DNA of 6,615 nt, from contig CAVONV010000010.1 in assembly GCA_963697355.1 (NCBI GenBank), forward strand, positions 1 through 6,615, given 5' to 3'. The notes under the pieces are model-generated. The model saw nothing but the letters and a program-made list of their open reading frames with translations, made no database searches and was not told where the DNA came from. This document shows positions 1 through 4,912 of the stretch, in pieces; position 1 is the stretch's first letter, and each line of letters begins with the position of its first letter. The DNA is from CAVONV01 sp963697355. Its GTDB lineage: Bacteria; Acidobacteriota; Vicinamibacteria; Marinacidobacterales; DATDRI01. Position numbers and translations under genes: made by a program.

Positions 1-719
1 AAATTTGCGTTCCCTCTTAAGATCAACAAGATAACGGAACTCTGTCACCGTCAGCAACTCCCAGGCCAATGCGCCGAAAGCCCAGATATCTGTTCTTGTA
101 TCCACGGACTGGCCTCGAATCTGCTCCGGGCTCATGTAGGCCGCGGTACCGAGCAAGACGCCACCACGTGTCAGGTCTGCAGTCAGGGTGGGGGATTCGG
201 CGCGGACTCTGGACTCTAGGGCTCGGATGCCTCCGGATCGAATGCCTTGGCGAGACCGAAGTCGAGGACCCTGACTTGACCCTCTGAGTCGACCATTACG
301 TTGGCGGGCTTGAGGTCGCGGTGGATGACGCCGTGCTCGTGGGCGGCTTCGAGTCGCCTTGGCGATCCGAAGCGCAATCGGCAGCGCGTCTTCAAACGGG
401 ATAGCTCCCTCTTCGACGACTTGGCCAGATTCTCGCCCTCGACCAATTCCATGACCAAGAAGCGCTTGTCCGTCAAGCTCCTCGAGGCCAAGTACAGGGT
501 GGCGATGTTCGGGTGACTCAGCGAGGCGAGCAGCTTAGCCTCGCTCTCGAACCGAGCGAGTCGCTTTGGGTCCTCCGCGACTTCCTCCGGCAAGACCTTG
601 ATCGCCACATCACGTTCGAGCCGCTCGTCGTGCGCGCGGTACACCTCACCCATCCCGCCCTCGCCGATCTGCTCGACTATGCGATAGTGACCGAGGGTGC
701 GACCGATGAGGTCTCGCAT
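1..719 (-). pseudogene. Ser/Thr protein kinase (Hanks type), decayed catalytic domain
   Basis: This is the N-terminal catalytic domain of a bacterial Ser/Thr kinase; it runs off the window edge. From the ATG at 719 one reads a glycine loop (GEGGMGEV, residues 19-26), the ATP-binding lysine in VAIKVLP, an FESEAK helix-C segment, then HRDLKPANV and DFGLAK. Reading on needs repairs. The frame is lost near 491 and regained near 466, lost near 421 and regained near 354; the other frame supplies family-like GLEELDGQ and VVEEGAIPFEDALPIALRIAK. An in-frame TAG follows at 216-218, then a one-base shift in the G-run at 186-194. Beyond it, GTAAYMSPEQ, DIWAFG and WELLT are readable to about position 44, after which family resemblance ends. 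Full-length relatives usually carry a C-terminal repeat or membrane domain, not seen here. A 10-residue-longer start at 749 is possible but is less like the family. Identity is secure; function as encoded is unlikely. Confidence 0.5.
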
Positions 720-795
720 TGTTTGGGTTCCCGAGCAATGGTATCGCACCAGGTTACGCGGTGCGAATCGAGTGCCTCGCGTTTGTTGAGTTCAG

Positions 796-812
796 GTGCA
801 CCAGGAGTGCAC
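796..812. repeat. GTGCAC pair separated by 5 bases
   Basis: Two copies of the self-palindromic hexamer GTGCAC (796-801 and 807-812) flank CAGGA. The pair lies 77 bases upstream of the kinase start on the opposite strand. It could be an operator half-site pair, but no regulator or matched gene is visible, and it may be chance. Confidence 0.5.
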
Positions 813-871
813 TATTTCATCAGGACGCAGCCGCCGCAACCGCGTGATGACATTGCGGTTGACATTCACCA

Positions 872-892
872 CCAGCGCAACGCTTGCGCTGG
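872..892. repeat. Perfect 9-bp inverted repeat (hairpin or operator)
   Basis: CCAGCGCAA (872-880) and TTGCGCTGG (884-892) are exact reverse complements around a 3-base centre, CGC. No T-run follows on either strand, so it is a poor intrinsic terminator. A TTGACA hexamer lies just upstream at 859-864, which would allow a promoter with an overlapping operator, but no good -10 box and no gene follow. Confidence 0.5.
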
Positions 893-1211
893 CATGGACT
901 TCGCCGATGAACGGGCTCTATGGGCCTGGCCATCTCGTCCGCTGCTGTCGACACTCCGCATCTCTTACCGCCCCCGCTAGTTCGGTCATTGTCACAAGCG
1001 GACCCAAAATACAAGAGTTTTAGCCGTTTTGGAATAACTACCGAAGGACATAGCGCAGTTGCCTCGAGCAGACTACGGATTCTTCATCCGTCTTAGCTTT
1101 CGCTTTTTAGACGTGGTCGACGAGGAATCCCCTTATCACCCTGCTCTCTACTCGAAAAAAAGGACCTCCGGAGAGGGAGGAGATGTGGACTTTTTTGTCG
1201 TCTATTTTCCC

Positions 1212-1292
1212 AATGAAGTGCAAAACCGACTAGGGCACAAAAAATCTGAGACTACGATGAATATCTACGCTCACGCCTTGCCGTCGAAAAGG
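1212..1292 (+). pseudogene. Tyrosine recombinase/integrase, C-terminal remnant
   Basis: Residues encoded at 1218-1283 read VQNRLGHKK, then ETTMNIYAHALPS. This matches the end of tyrosine recombinase catalytic domains: the LGH box-II histidine followed by the TT.IYAH segment with the nucleophilic tyrosine. Known family members cut and rejoin DNA at attachment sites through that tyrosine. The upstream HxLRH box and the rest of the catalytic and arm-binding domains are absent; the frame is open from about 1059, but what precedes 1212 is not recognisable. The piece is therefore about 27 codons of a protein that normally has 300-400 residues. It is the best direct sign of past site-specific integration here. 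Confidence is good for the family and nil for activity. Confidence 0.5.
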
Positions 1293-1326
1293 GTGAAAAG
1301 TGCGCGTCTGCTGCCGTACGCCGGTA

Positions 1327-1384
1327 ATGACATGCGGATTTTGGCGATAAGCTGCGGATTTTGAGGTATGAGGTGCGTATTTTC
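1327..1384 (+). repeat. Triple-repeat array A, resembling an insertion-sequence end
   Basis: Three direct copies of a TGCGGATTTT-like decamer start at 1333, 1353 and 1374 (the third is TGCGTATTTT), spaced 20 and 21 bases. The array begins with ATGACATG at 1327. Multiple terminal repeats at about 20-base steps are typical of transposase-binding ends of IS21-type elements; that assignment is inference from layout. A related array with the same spacing lies at 3621-3677. No transposase gene is visible beside it. Confidence 0.5.
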
Positions 1385-1684
1385 AGCATGAGCAGATGCA
1401 ACCGGCGCGTAACCTGAAGGCAGATCCAGACCTTACTTCCATAGGGTCTGTGGTTGACCTATCCTTTCCTGCACAGCCGTGAGAACTAAATGCTGCGGTG
1501 CCTCTCACAACTCGAATGAGACCTTTCGCAACTGGCGGGCTTTTGAAGGGAGAGTTCCGGATCTCCTGATGACCGGCATTTGGAAGAGAAACAGTCTCTT
1601 CTTCGACGGCAGCCGCTCGGAACTCCGTCTACTACTGTTCAAGTCGGTGTGGCAACCTCGCTCTGCGCGCGTTACTCTAATGCT
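1385..1684. other. Gene-free leader before the nucleotidyltransferase
   Basis: No gene is supported. A short frame (1396-1483, about 28 residues) opens with ATG but matches nothing I know. CAGACC and GGTCTG form a 6-bp inverted repeat around 1418-1450. I see no convincing promoter, although one for the 1685-2384 operon should lie here. Confidence 0.5.
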
Positions 1685-2158
1685 ATGGACCGAGACGAAA
1701 TCATCCTTGTGCTTCGAGCGTTTGAAGAACACGAGCTCGAGTACGTCCTGATTGGCGCGGCGGCGATGAGTTTCTACGGTATCGTTCGTGCCACCGAAGA
1801 CCTCGATTTCTTCATCCGCGCCACGCCGGAGAACGTGGAGCGACTCAAACGCGCCTTTCGGCGGGTTTACTCCGATGATCCGAACATCGCTGAGATCTCC
1901 GCTGACGACCTCTTGGGCGAGTACCCAGCTATTCGATACTATCCTCCGAGCGGGGACCTCTACTTCGATGTTATGACTCGACTTGGTGACGCTGCCTCAT
2001 TCGACACGGTCGAGTCAGTAGTCATGGAGGTTGAGGGGGTCTGCGTCTCGGTTGCGACACCACGTGCACTGTACCGGCTCAAGAAAGACACCGTTCGGCC
2101 CTTGGATCGACAGGACGCGGAGGCTCTGAGGCAGCAGTTCGATTTGGAGGAGGAGTAG
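1685..2158 (+). CDS. MNT-fold nucleotidyltransferase (AbiEii/DUF6036-like)
   Basis: A 157-residue protein with the small nucleotidyltransferase fold. After an N-terminal helix it reads YVLIGAAAMSFYG (residues 20-32, a relaxed form of the usual GG/GS motif), then TEDLDFFI with the metal-binding pair D39 and D41, and a third carboxylate D95 in LYFDVMT. The C-terminal LYRLKKDTVRPLDRQDAEAL segment is typical of this family, whose members are annotated as nucleotidyltransferase AbiEii/AbiGii-like or DUF6036 proteins. Relatives transfer nucleotides to RNA or protein and often act as toxin or antitoxin; the substrate here is unknown. The ATG at 1685 fits the family start, although no Shine-Dalgarno precedes it; the frame is open back to 1580, but that extension has no family features. 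It is coupled to the 2160 gene. All three acidic residues are present, so an active enzyme is plausible. Confidence 0.5.
   Translation: MDRDEIILVLRAFEEHELEYVLIGAAAMSFYGIVRATEDLDFFIRATPENVERLKRAFRRVYSDDPNIAEISADDLLGEYPAIRYYPPSGDLYFDVMTRLGDAASFDTVESVVMEVEGVCVSVATPRALYRLKKDTVRPLDRQDAEALRQQFDLEEE
2146..2153 (+). promoter_or_regulatory. Ribosome binding site inside the nucleotidyltransferase 3' end
   Basis: GGAGGAGG sits inside the last codons of the nucleotidyltransferase, ending 6 bases before the TTG at 2160. It fixes the non-ATG start of the small partner gene and implies translational coupling. Confidence 0.5.
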
Positions 2159-2159
2159 C

Positions 2160-2384
2160 TTGGCGGTTGAAAAGTACCGTTCAGGGGAAGAGATGAACGC
2201 CGCGGCAGTCACGGCTTCGCGAGGAGATGGATTCGACCGGTTTCTTCGGCACTGTGCCCGATATTGGACGCTTGCTCCGCGAGTTTATCCGCGTGGCGTG
2301 GTGAAGTTCCGGTCCGTAGACGAGGCCCAGGAAGCACGGGCCGAGATTGCCAAGGAGAACGCTCGCAAGTTGCGAAAGCGCTAA
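2160..2384 (+). CDS. Small conserved partner of the nucleotidyltransferase
   Basis: A 74-residue charged protein starting at TTG, one base after the stop of the nucleotidyltransferase and 6 bases after a strong ribosome binding site. It has no membrane segment or signal peptide. Two similar motifs stand out: KYRSGEE (residues 5-11) and KFRSVDE (49-55), the second leading into AQEARAEI and a basic C-terminus (RKLRKR). From memory, small genes next to such nucleotidyltransferases often encode proteins with this RS-x-EEA pattern; I do not know a defined function. The tight coupling suggests a partner, perhaps the antitoxin or substrate carrier of the enzyme, which is inference. No frame damage is seen, in contrast to most neighbours. 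Family recognition is moderate; reality of the gene is likely. Confidence 0.5.
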   Translation: MAVEKYRSGEEMNAAAVTASRGDGFDRFLRHCARYWTLAPRVYPRGVVKFRSVDEAQEARAEIAKENARKLRKR

Positions 2385-2413
2385 AGCCTTACCGATCCGT
2401 GAACAGCACGACG

Positions 2414-2529
2414 GATCGATCAGTTGGCTCTATCTCCCGCAATGCCCCAGGCCAAGGAACCGACTCCGCATCTGCTTCGTGTGGCGTGATAGCAACGCGC
2501 ACGAAGTAGAGACCGTCGACAATCATTGA
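2414..2529 (+). pseudogene. higB: HigB (RelE-like) toxin, 3' remnant with frameshift
   Basis: The last 22 codons (2461-2526) read RLRICFVWRD, then AHEVETVDNH and TGA, which is the classic end of HigB toxins (WRICF.WRDG.AY.VEIVDYH). Just upstream, in a different frame, DRSVGSISRNA (2414-2446) corresponds to the preceding GDR..SIRIN segment, so a frameshift lies between about 2446 and 2461. The first half of the toxin (about 45 residues) is absent; its place is taken by the 2160-2384 gene. HigB proteins cleave mRNA on the ribosome and are normally encoded just before higA. Here the toxin is dead, leaving the following higA as an orphan. The 15-base gap to higA is normal for the family. Confidence 0.5.
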
Positions 2530-2532
2530 CGC

Positions 2533-2537
2533 AGGAG
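2533..2537 (+). promoter_or_regulatory. Ribosome binding site of the first higA
   Basis: AGGAG lies 7 bases before the ATG at 2545 and 3 bases after the TGA of the broken higB. It selects this ATG and shows that the antitoxin signal survived loss of the toxin. Confidence 0.5.
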
Positions 2538-2544
2538 TTCGTCC

Positions 2545-2853
2545 ATGGCACGAGTGCAGGCCAAACGTCCACCTATTCATCCGGTGGAGATTTTGCTCGA
2601 GGGTCTCATGAAACCTTTGGAGATCAGCACCAATCGTCTGGCTCGAGACTTGAGAGTTCCCGTGACTAGAATAAGTGAGATCGTCAATTGCCGACGCGGC
2701 ATCAGTGCCGACACAGCATTGAGGCTCGCACGCTACTTTGGGAGCACACCGGAATTCTGGATGAACCTGCAGTCTGCCTACGACCTTGAAGTCGCCAGTC
2801 GAGAATCTGCACGGGAAGTTGACCGAGACCTGCGCCCTCGCGAGGTAACCTAG
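2545..2853 (+). CDS. higA: HigA-family antitoxin (XRE helix-turn-helix)
   Basis: A complete 102-residue HigA/VapI-type protein. It opens with the family pattern HPVEILLEGLMKPL (residues 12-25), followed by the helix-turn-helix (LARDLRVPVTRISEIVNCRRG, about 32-52) and then TALRLARYFGSTPEFWMNLQ, the hallmark dimer segment of HigA. These proteins neutralise HigB and repress their own operon by DNA binding. The usual toxin gene lies just upstream but is reduced to its 3' end, so this is an orphan antitoxin; it may persist as a repressor or as protection against a cognate toxin elsewhere. A second, diverged HigA is encoded at 6278-6565, sharing FGSTPE.W and the Q.A.DL ending. Length and motifs are normal, so identity is secure. 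Confidence 0.5.
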   Translation: MARVQAKRPPIHPVEILLEGLMKPLEISTNRLARDLRVPVTRISEIVNCRRGISADTALRLARYFGSTPEFWMNLQSAYDLEVASRESAREVDRDLRPREVT

Positions 2854-2955
2854 GACCTACAGGAGAGGCCCCAGACTATGGTCACATCGTAGTCACGTTC
2901 TCTTGCGAGCGAGCTGATACGAGACCATACGGAGCACCAACGGGCCCCGCGCGGG

Positions 2956-3066
2956 ACGTTGCTGGAAAAACCGGTAGAGTCGCTTTCGGGCCTCGGACTG
3001 ATTGTTATCGGCCTACCGGCTTATTACTTTTGGAAGAGACGAAGAAGAGAAGAAGCGTCTCGCTGA
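2956..3066 (+). pseudogene. APC-type amino acid permease, C-terminal remnant
   Basis: The frame 2956-3063 reads TLLEKPVESLSGLGLIVIGLPAYYFW followed by a basic tail KRRRREEASR and TGA. This matches the end of APC-superfamily amino acid permeases: a NTL.E.PVESL turn, the last membrane helix (GLGLIVIGLPAYYFW) and a positively charged cytoplasmic end. In another frame just upstream, RPYGAP (2922-2939) may be the RPYRA.G loop that precedes the last two helices, implying an internal deletion and frame change. The rest of the permease (normally 430-500 residues and about 12 helices) is missing. The stop abuts the aminotransferase fragment with no spacer. The family call rests on about 35 residues, so it is likely but not certain. 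Confidence 0.5.
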
Positions 3067-3572
3067 GGGGACGCTACGACCGCGTGCTGGCAATGGGCAG
3101 CATGTCAAAAGCGTACGGCATGCCGGGCTTGCGCATTGGCTGGATCGTGACCACAGAAGACTTGGCGGAAGAAATCTGGGCGCGTCAGGAATACGTCACC
3201 ATCGGTAGCGCCATGCTCGACAACAAGCTGGCTGCCTATGCGCTTTCCCCTGAGGTCCGTCCCCGCATACTGGCGCGAACCCGAGACTACGTCCGCAAAG
3301 GATATGTTCACTTCGAGCGTTGGGCAAAAAGCCACGGCGACCTGTTCGCTTGGGTCCCCCCACAAGCCGCGCCCATCGTCTTCGCTCGCTACCATGCGGA
3401 TATCAACTCAACAGAGTTTGGTATGCGCTTGATACATGAACACAGCGTCGAGATCGTACCGGGTGACCACTTCGGCATGGACGGCCATTTGCGCTTCAGT
3501 TTTGGGTTACCGGAGGACTACCTGCGTGAGGGGCTTGACCGTATATCCCAGATGATTACCACATTGCGTTAG
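3066..3572 (+). pseudogene. Class I/II aminotransferase, C-terminal half only
   Basis: From GRYDRVL (3069) the frame reads as the second half of a PLP-dependent fold-type I aminotransferase. GSMSKAYGMPGLRIGW contains the lysine that forms the Schiff base with PLP, and HLRFSFGLPEDYL near the end carries the arginine that binds the substrate carboxylate. The frame ends in a normal C-terminus (GLDRISQM.TTLR). About 170 residues remain from a family of about 380-400; the cofactor-binding N-terminal part is gone. The break lies right after the permease stop at 3064-3066, before the GRYDRVL segment. A TTG at 3030 would give a 180-residue protein, but its first 13 codons overlap permease sequence in another frame. 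Amino-acid specificity cannot be told from this half. Activity is not expected. Confidence 0.5.
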
Positions 3573-3620
3573 GTGAAAGCTGGACATGTTCAATGCCACC
3601 AGCGCTATGCTCTTTTCGGC

Positions 3621-3677
3621 ATGACATGTCGATTTAAGGAACGAGCTGCTGTTTTGGAGCGATGAGGTGTCGGTTTA
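3621..3677 (+). repeat. Triple-repeat array B, related to array A
   Basis: Three direct decamers, TGTCGATTTA, TGCTGTTTTG and TGTCGGTTTA, start at 3627, 3647 and 3668, spaced 20 and 21 bases. This is exactly the spacing of array A at 1333, 1353 and 1374, and in the same orientation. Aligned without gaps from ATGACATG (1327 and 3621), the two arrays match at about 39 of 57 positions by my hand count. They look like diverged copies of one transposase-binding end; an IS21-like origin is inference. Confidence 0.5.
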
Positions 3678-3745
3678 GCGAACAGCGGAAATTGCCATAG
3701 GGCCGCTGCTCCTGGCCGAATTGCACCCTTATTCAAGGAACGAGC
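3632..3745 (+). repeat. 15-bp direct repeat (3632-3646 and 3731-3745)
   Basis: ATTTAAGGAACGAGC at 3632-3646 and ATTCAAGGAACGAGC at 3731-3745 agree at 14 of 15 bases, 99 bases apart. The first copy is inside array B; the second overlaps the stop of the PIN-domain remnant. It may mark a small duplication or a deletion junction. Confidence 0.5.
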
Positions 3746-4096
3746 AAGAAACCTTCGTCCACGAAGTCCGGGTCGAAGCAAAATGCTTCGTCTAGGCGCC
3801 TAGTCCGCATCACGATGAAGGAAGTTGTATCCACAATGCTCAATCCCCGCCTTCGTCGTTTGATGAGAAGATCGAGCGCGGCTTCGTGAATTGCCTCGTC
3901 GACCCACGCGACTTCGAGAAGAGGAACGAGGTCGCTCCGAAATGCCCGGACAGCCGAAAGACCCATGCGGCGTGCGAGTAGAGAATATGTCTCCACGAGG
4001 ACGTACGACGAGGTGATTAGTCCGGCCTGGCGGATTCGAAAGCGACTCGAATCCACTTCGGGCCCGGGGATGATGCCCGTCGTCTGGATTCACGAG
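3733..4096 (-). pseudogene. PIN-domain (VapC-like) ribonuclease toxin, decayed
   Basis: The frame beginning at the GTG at 4056 reads QAGLITSSYVLVETYSLLARRMG, then a middle helix region and LSIVDTTSFIVMRTRRLDEAF followed by CFDPDFVDEGF. These match PIN-domain toxins: the glutamate in VETYSLL, the aspartate in SIVDTTSF and that in FDPDF are three of the four metal-binding acids. Earlier sequence lies in another frame, where LVNPDDGHHPRARSGFESL (4040-4096) fits the usual AL.NPDD.HH..A stretch; the switch is near 4035. The very N-terminus with the first catalytic aspartate (xxDTSA) is not found in any frame. VapC proteins cleave tRNA or rRNA and pair with an upstream antitoxin; none is recognisable upstream. 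The toxin is therefore both frameshifted and 5'-truncated. Family identity is strong. Confidence 0.5.
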
Positions 4097-4378
4097 CTTT
4101 GCTGGGTTTGATGATGTCTTCTGTGGCTTTGGGCGGCCCTTTCGGTTCAGGAGACAACGGGTCATATCTTGTGTCTGCCTGCTGGAACTACATGGACAGA
4201 GTTCTGCAGGTACTCAACGTCTTGGATCATGAAAACGTACGGTGGCTCCCCCACCGAGTCGGCTCCGGGCCCGGATACAACGGAACTTACCAGTGGCTAC
4301 TCGGCGTGACACCAACGGTAGGGGCTCTCATCGAGTTTTGAGTGGTCCCCTTCCCACTCGCATCGTCCAACCACACGG
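4097..4378. other. No supported gene; possible antitoxin trace
   Basis: On the minus strand, next to the PIN remnant, one frame reads DPLSPEPKGPPKATEDI (about 4105-4165), which looks coding and could be the end of an antitoxin gene, but I cannot name it. On the plus strand a TTG-started frame (4099-4341, 80 residues) has no family features and no ribosome binding site. A 12-bp palindrome, TCCGGGCCCGGA, lies at 4264-4275. Confidence 0.5.
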
Positions 4379-4783
4379 CTAGGCATCGCGAGTGGGGATT
4401 GCTTCCACGATCTTCTGGATGAGAGTTGTGCTGAAGGGAGGCTGACCTTTAGCCTGGCGGTTTTCGTTCCCCTGTCGGATAACGACGACTGCACCACCAT
4501 AACTCGTGGTGACAATGTCTGTGTCGTGAAAGCGGATGGCTTCACGGAGCTTGTCGCCATCGACTCCTAAATCCAGTGGTTCCCCAACACGCCAGCCGCC
4601 GTCCTCTTCCGAAGGTGGAAAGTATGTCTCGTCGGGCTCGTTGTTGGCTTGCGTGACACCGCCAAAAAGCTTGCTTGGCAAAGACAAAAGACCCAAGCCG
4701 GCAGCACCAACACCAGCCGCACAAACGCCTGTTGTTGCCAACAGTTGTCTTCTGCTAATGAGTTTTCTCTTCTTGTTTTTCAT
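4379..4783 (-). pseudogene. Tat-exported serine hydrolase (beta-lactamase family), N-terminal fragment
   Basis: From the ATG at 4783 (134 residues) the protein opens with a lysine-rich n-region, the twin-arginine motif ISRRQLLATTG (residues 9-19) and an alanine/glycine-rich hydrophobic core to about residue 36, a clear Tat signal. The mature start reads YFPPSEEDGGW, then DLGVDGDKLREAI and TTSYGGAVVVIRQG (to about 105). This is like the first strand and helix of class C beta-lactamase-related serine hydrolases. The catalytic SxxK and later YxN motifs never appear; after about residue 105 the sequence no longer resembles the family and stops at 4379. It would normally be 350-450 residues. The start is chosen for the Tat n-region and a GGAG at 4794-4797; an upstream ATG at 4813 is also in frame. 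The hydrolase assignment is moderate, the Tat signal strong. Confidence 0.5.
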
Positions 4784-4821
4784 TGCGAGTACGCTCCGGG
4801 ACATTTCCGGCAATTAAGCAC

Positions 4822-4860
4822 AGATAGGCCCACAAATCAAAATGTGGGATAGGCCTATCT
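4822..4860 (-). terminator. Imperfect stem-loop after metF
   Basis: AGATAGGCCCACA (4822-4834) pairs with TGTGGG (4843-4848) plus CCTATCT (4854-4860): 13 bp around an 8-base A-rich loop, with a 5-base ATAGG insertion in one arm. That insertion also creates the palindrome GATAGGCCTATC at 4848-4859. It lies 53 bases beyond the metF stop and before the Tat hydrolase start, where a metF terminator would be expected. No T-run follows, so it may instead be an operator or mRNA-stability hairpin. Confidence 0.5.
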
Positions 4861-4912
4861 CGAGGTTTCAGAAAGGATCCGCGAATGGGAGCGTCGTACT
4901 CGTCGACAGGAC

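Larger units (their letters stand above)
720..1211. other. Gene-free stretch with hairpin and short repeats
   Basis: I can support no gene here. Open frames exist on both strands but show no family motif; one of them is partly the antisense of the kinase. The stretch holds a GTGCAC pair (796-812) and a perfect 9-bp inverted repeat (872-892). The end nearest the recombinase remnant may be decayed recombinase sequence, because the 1059-1364 frame stays open, but it has no recognisable motif before about 1212. Confidence 0.5.

Noticed and set aside
513..980. 155-codon open frame on the plus strand
   Set aside because: Its first part is the antisense of the kinase and the remainder has no family motif.
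1051..1100. tRNA-like stretch (D-arm-like segment followed by an ACGGA/TCCGT stem with 7-base loop)
   Set aside because: There is no T-arm, no matching acceptor stem, and the base after the putative anticodon is a pyrimidine; at most a chance or ancient attachment-site trace.
1153..1196. Terminator-like CCTCC/GGAGG stem between an A-run and a T-run
   Set aside because: The T-run begins about 11 bases after the stem and the stem is short; it lies inside the open frame leading to the recombinase remnant.
1333..1384. CRISPR-like array
   Set aside because: The repeats are only about 10 bases at 20-21-base steps, with three copies and no cas genes; an insertion-sequence end fits better.
4099..4341. 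80-codon plus-strand frame with TTG start
   Set aside because: No ribosome binding site, no recognisable motif, and it overlaps possible minus-strand coding traces next to the PIN remnant.
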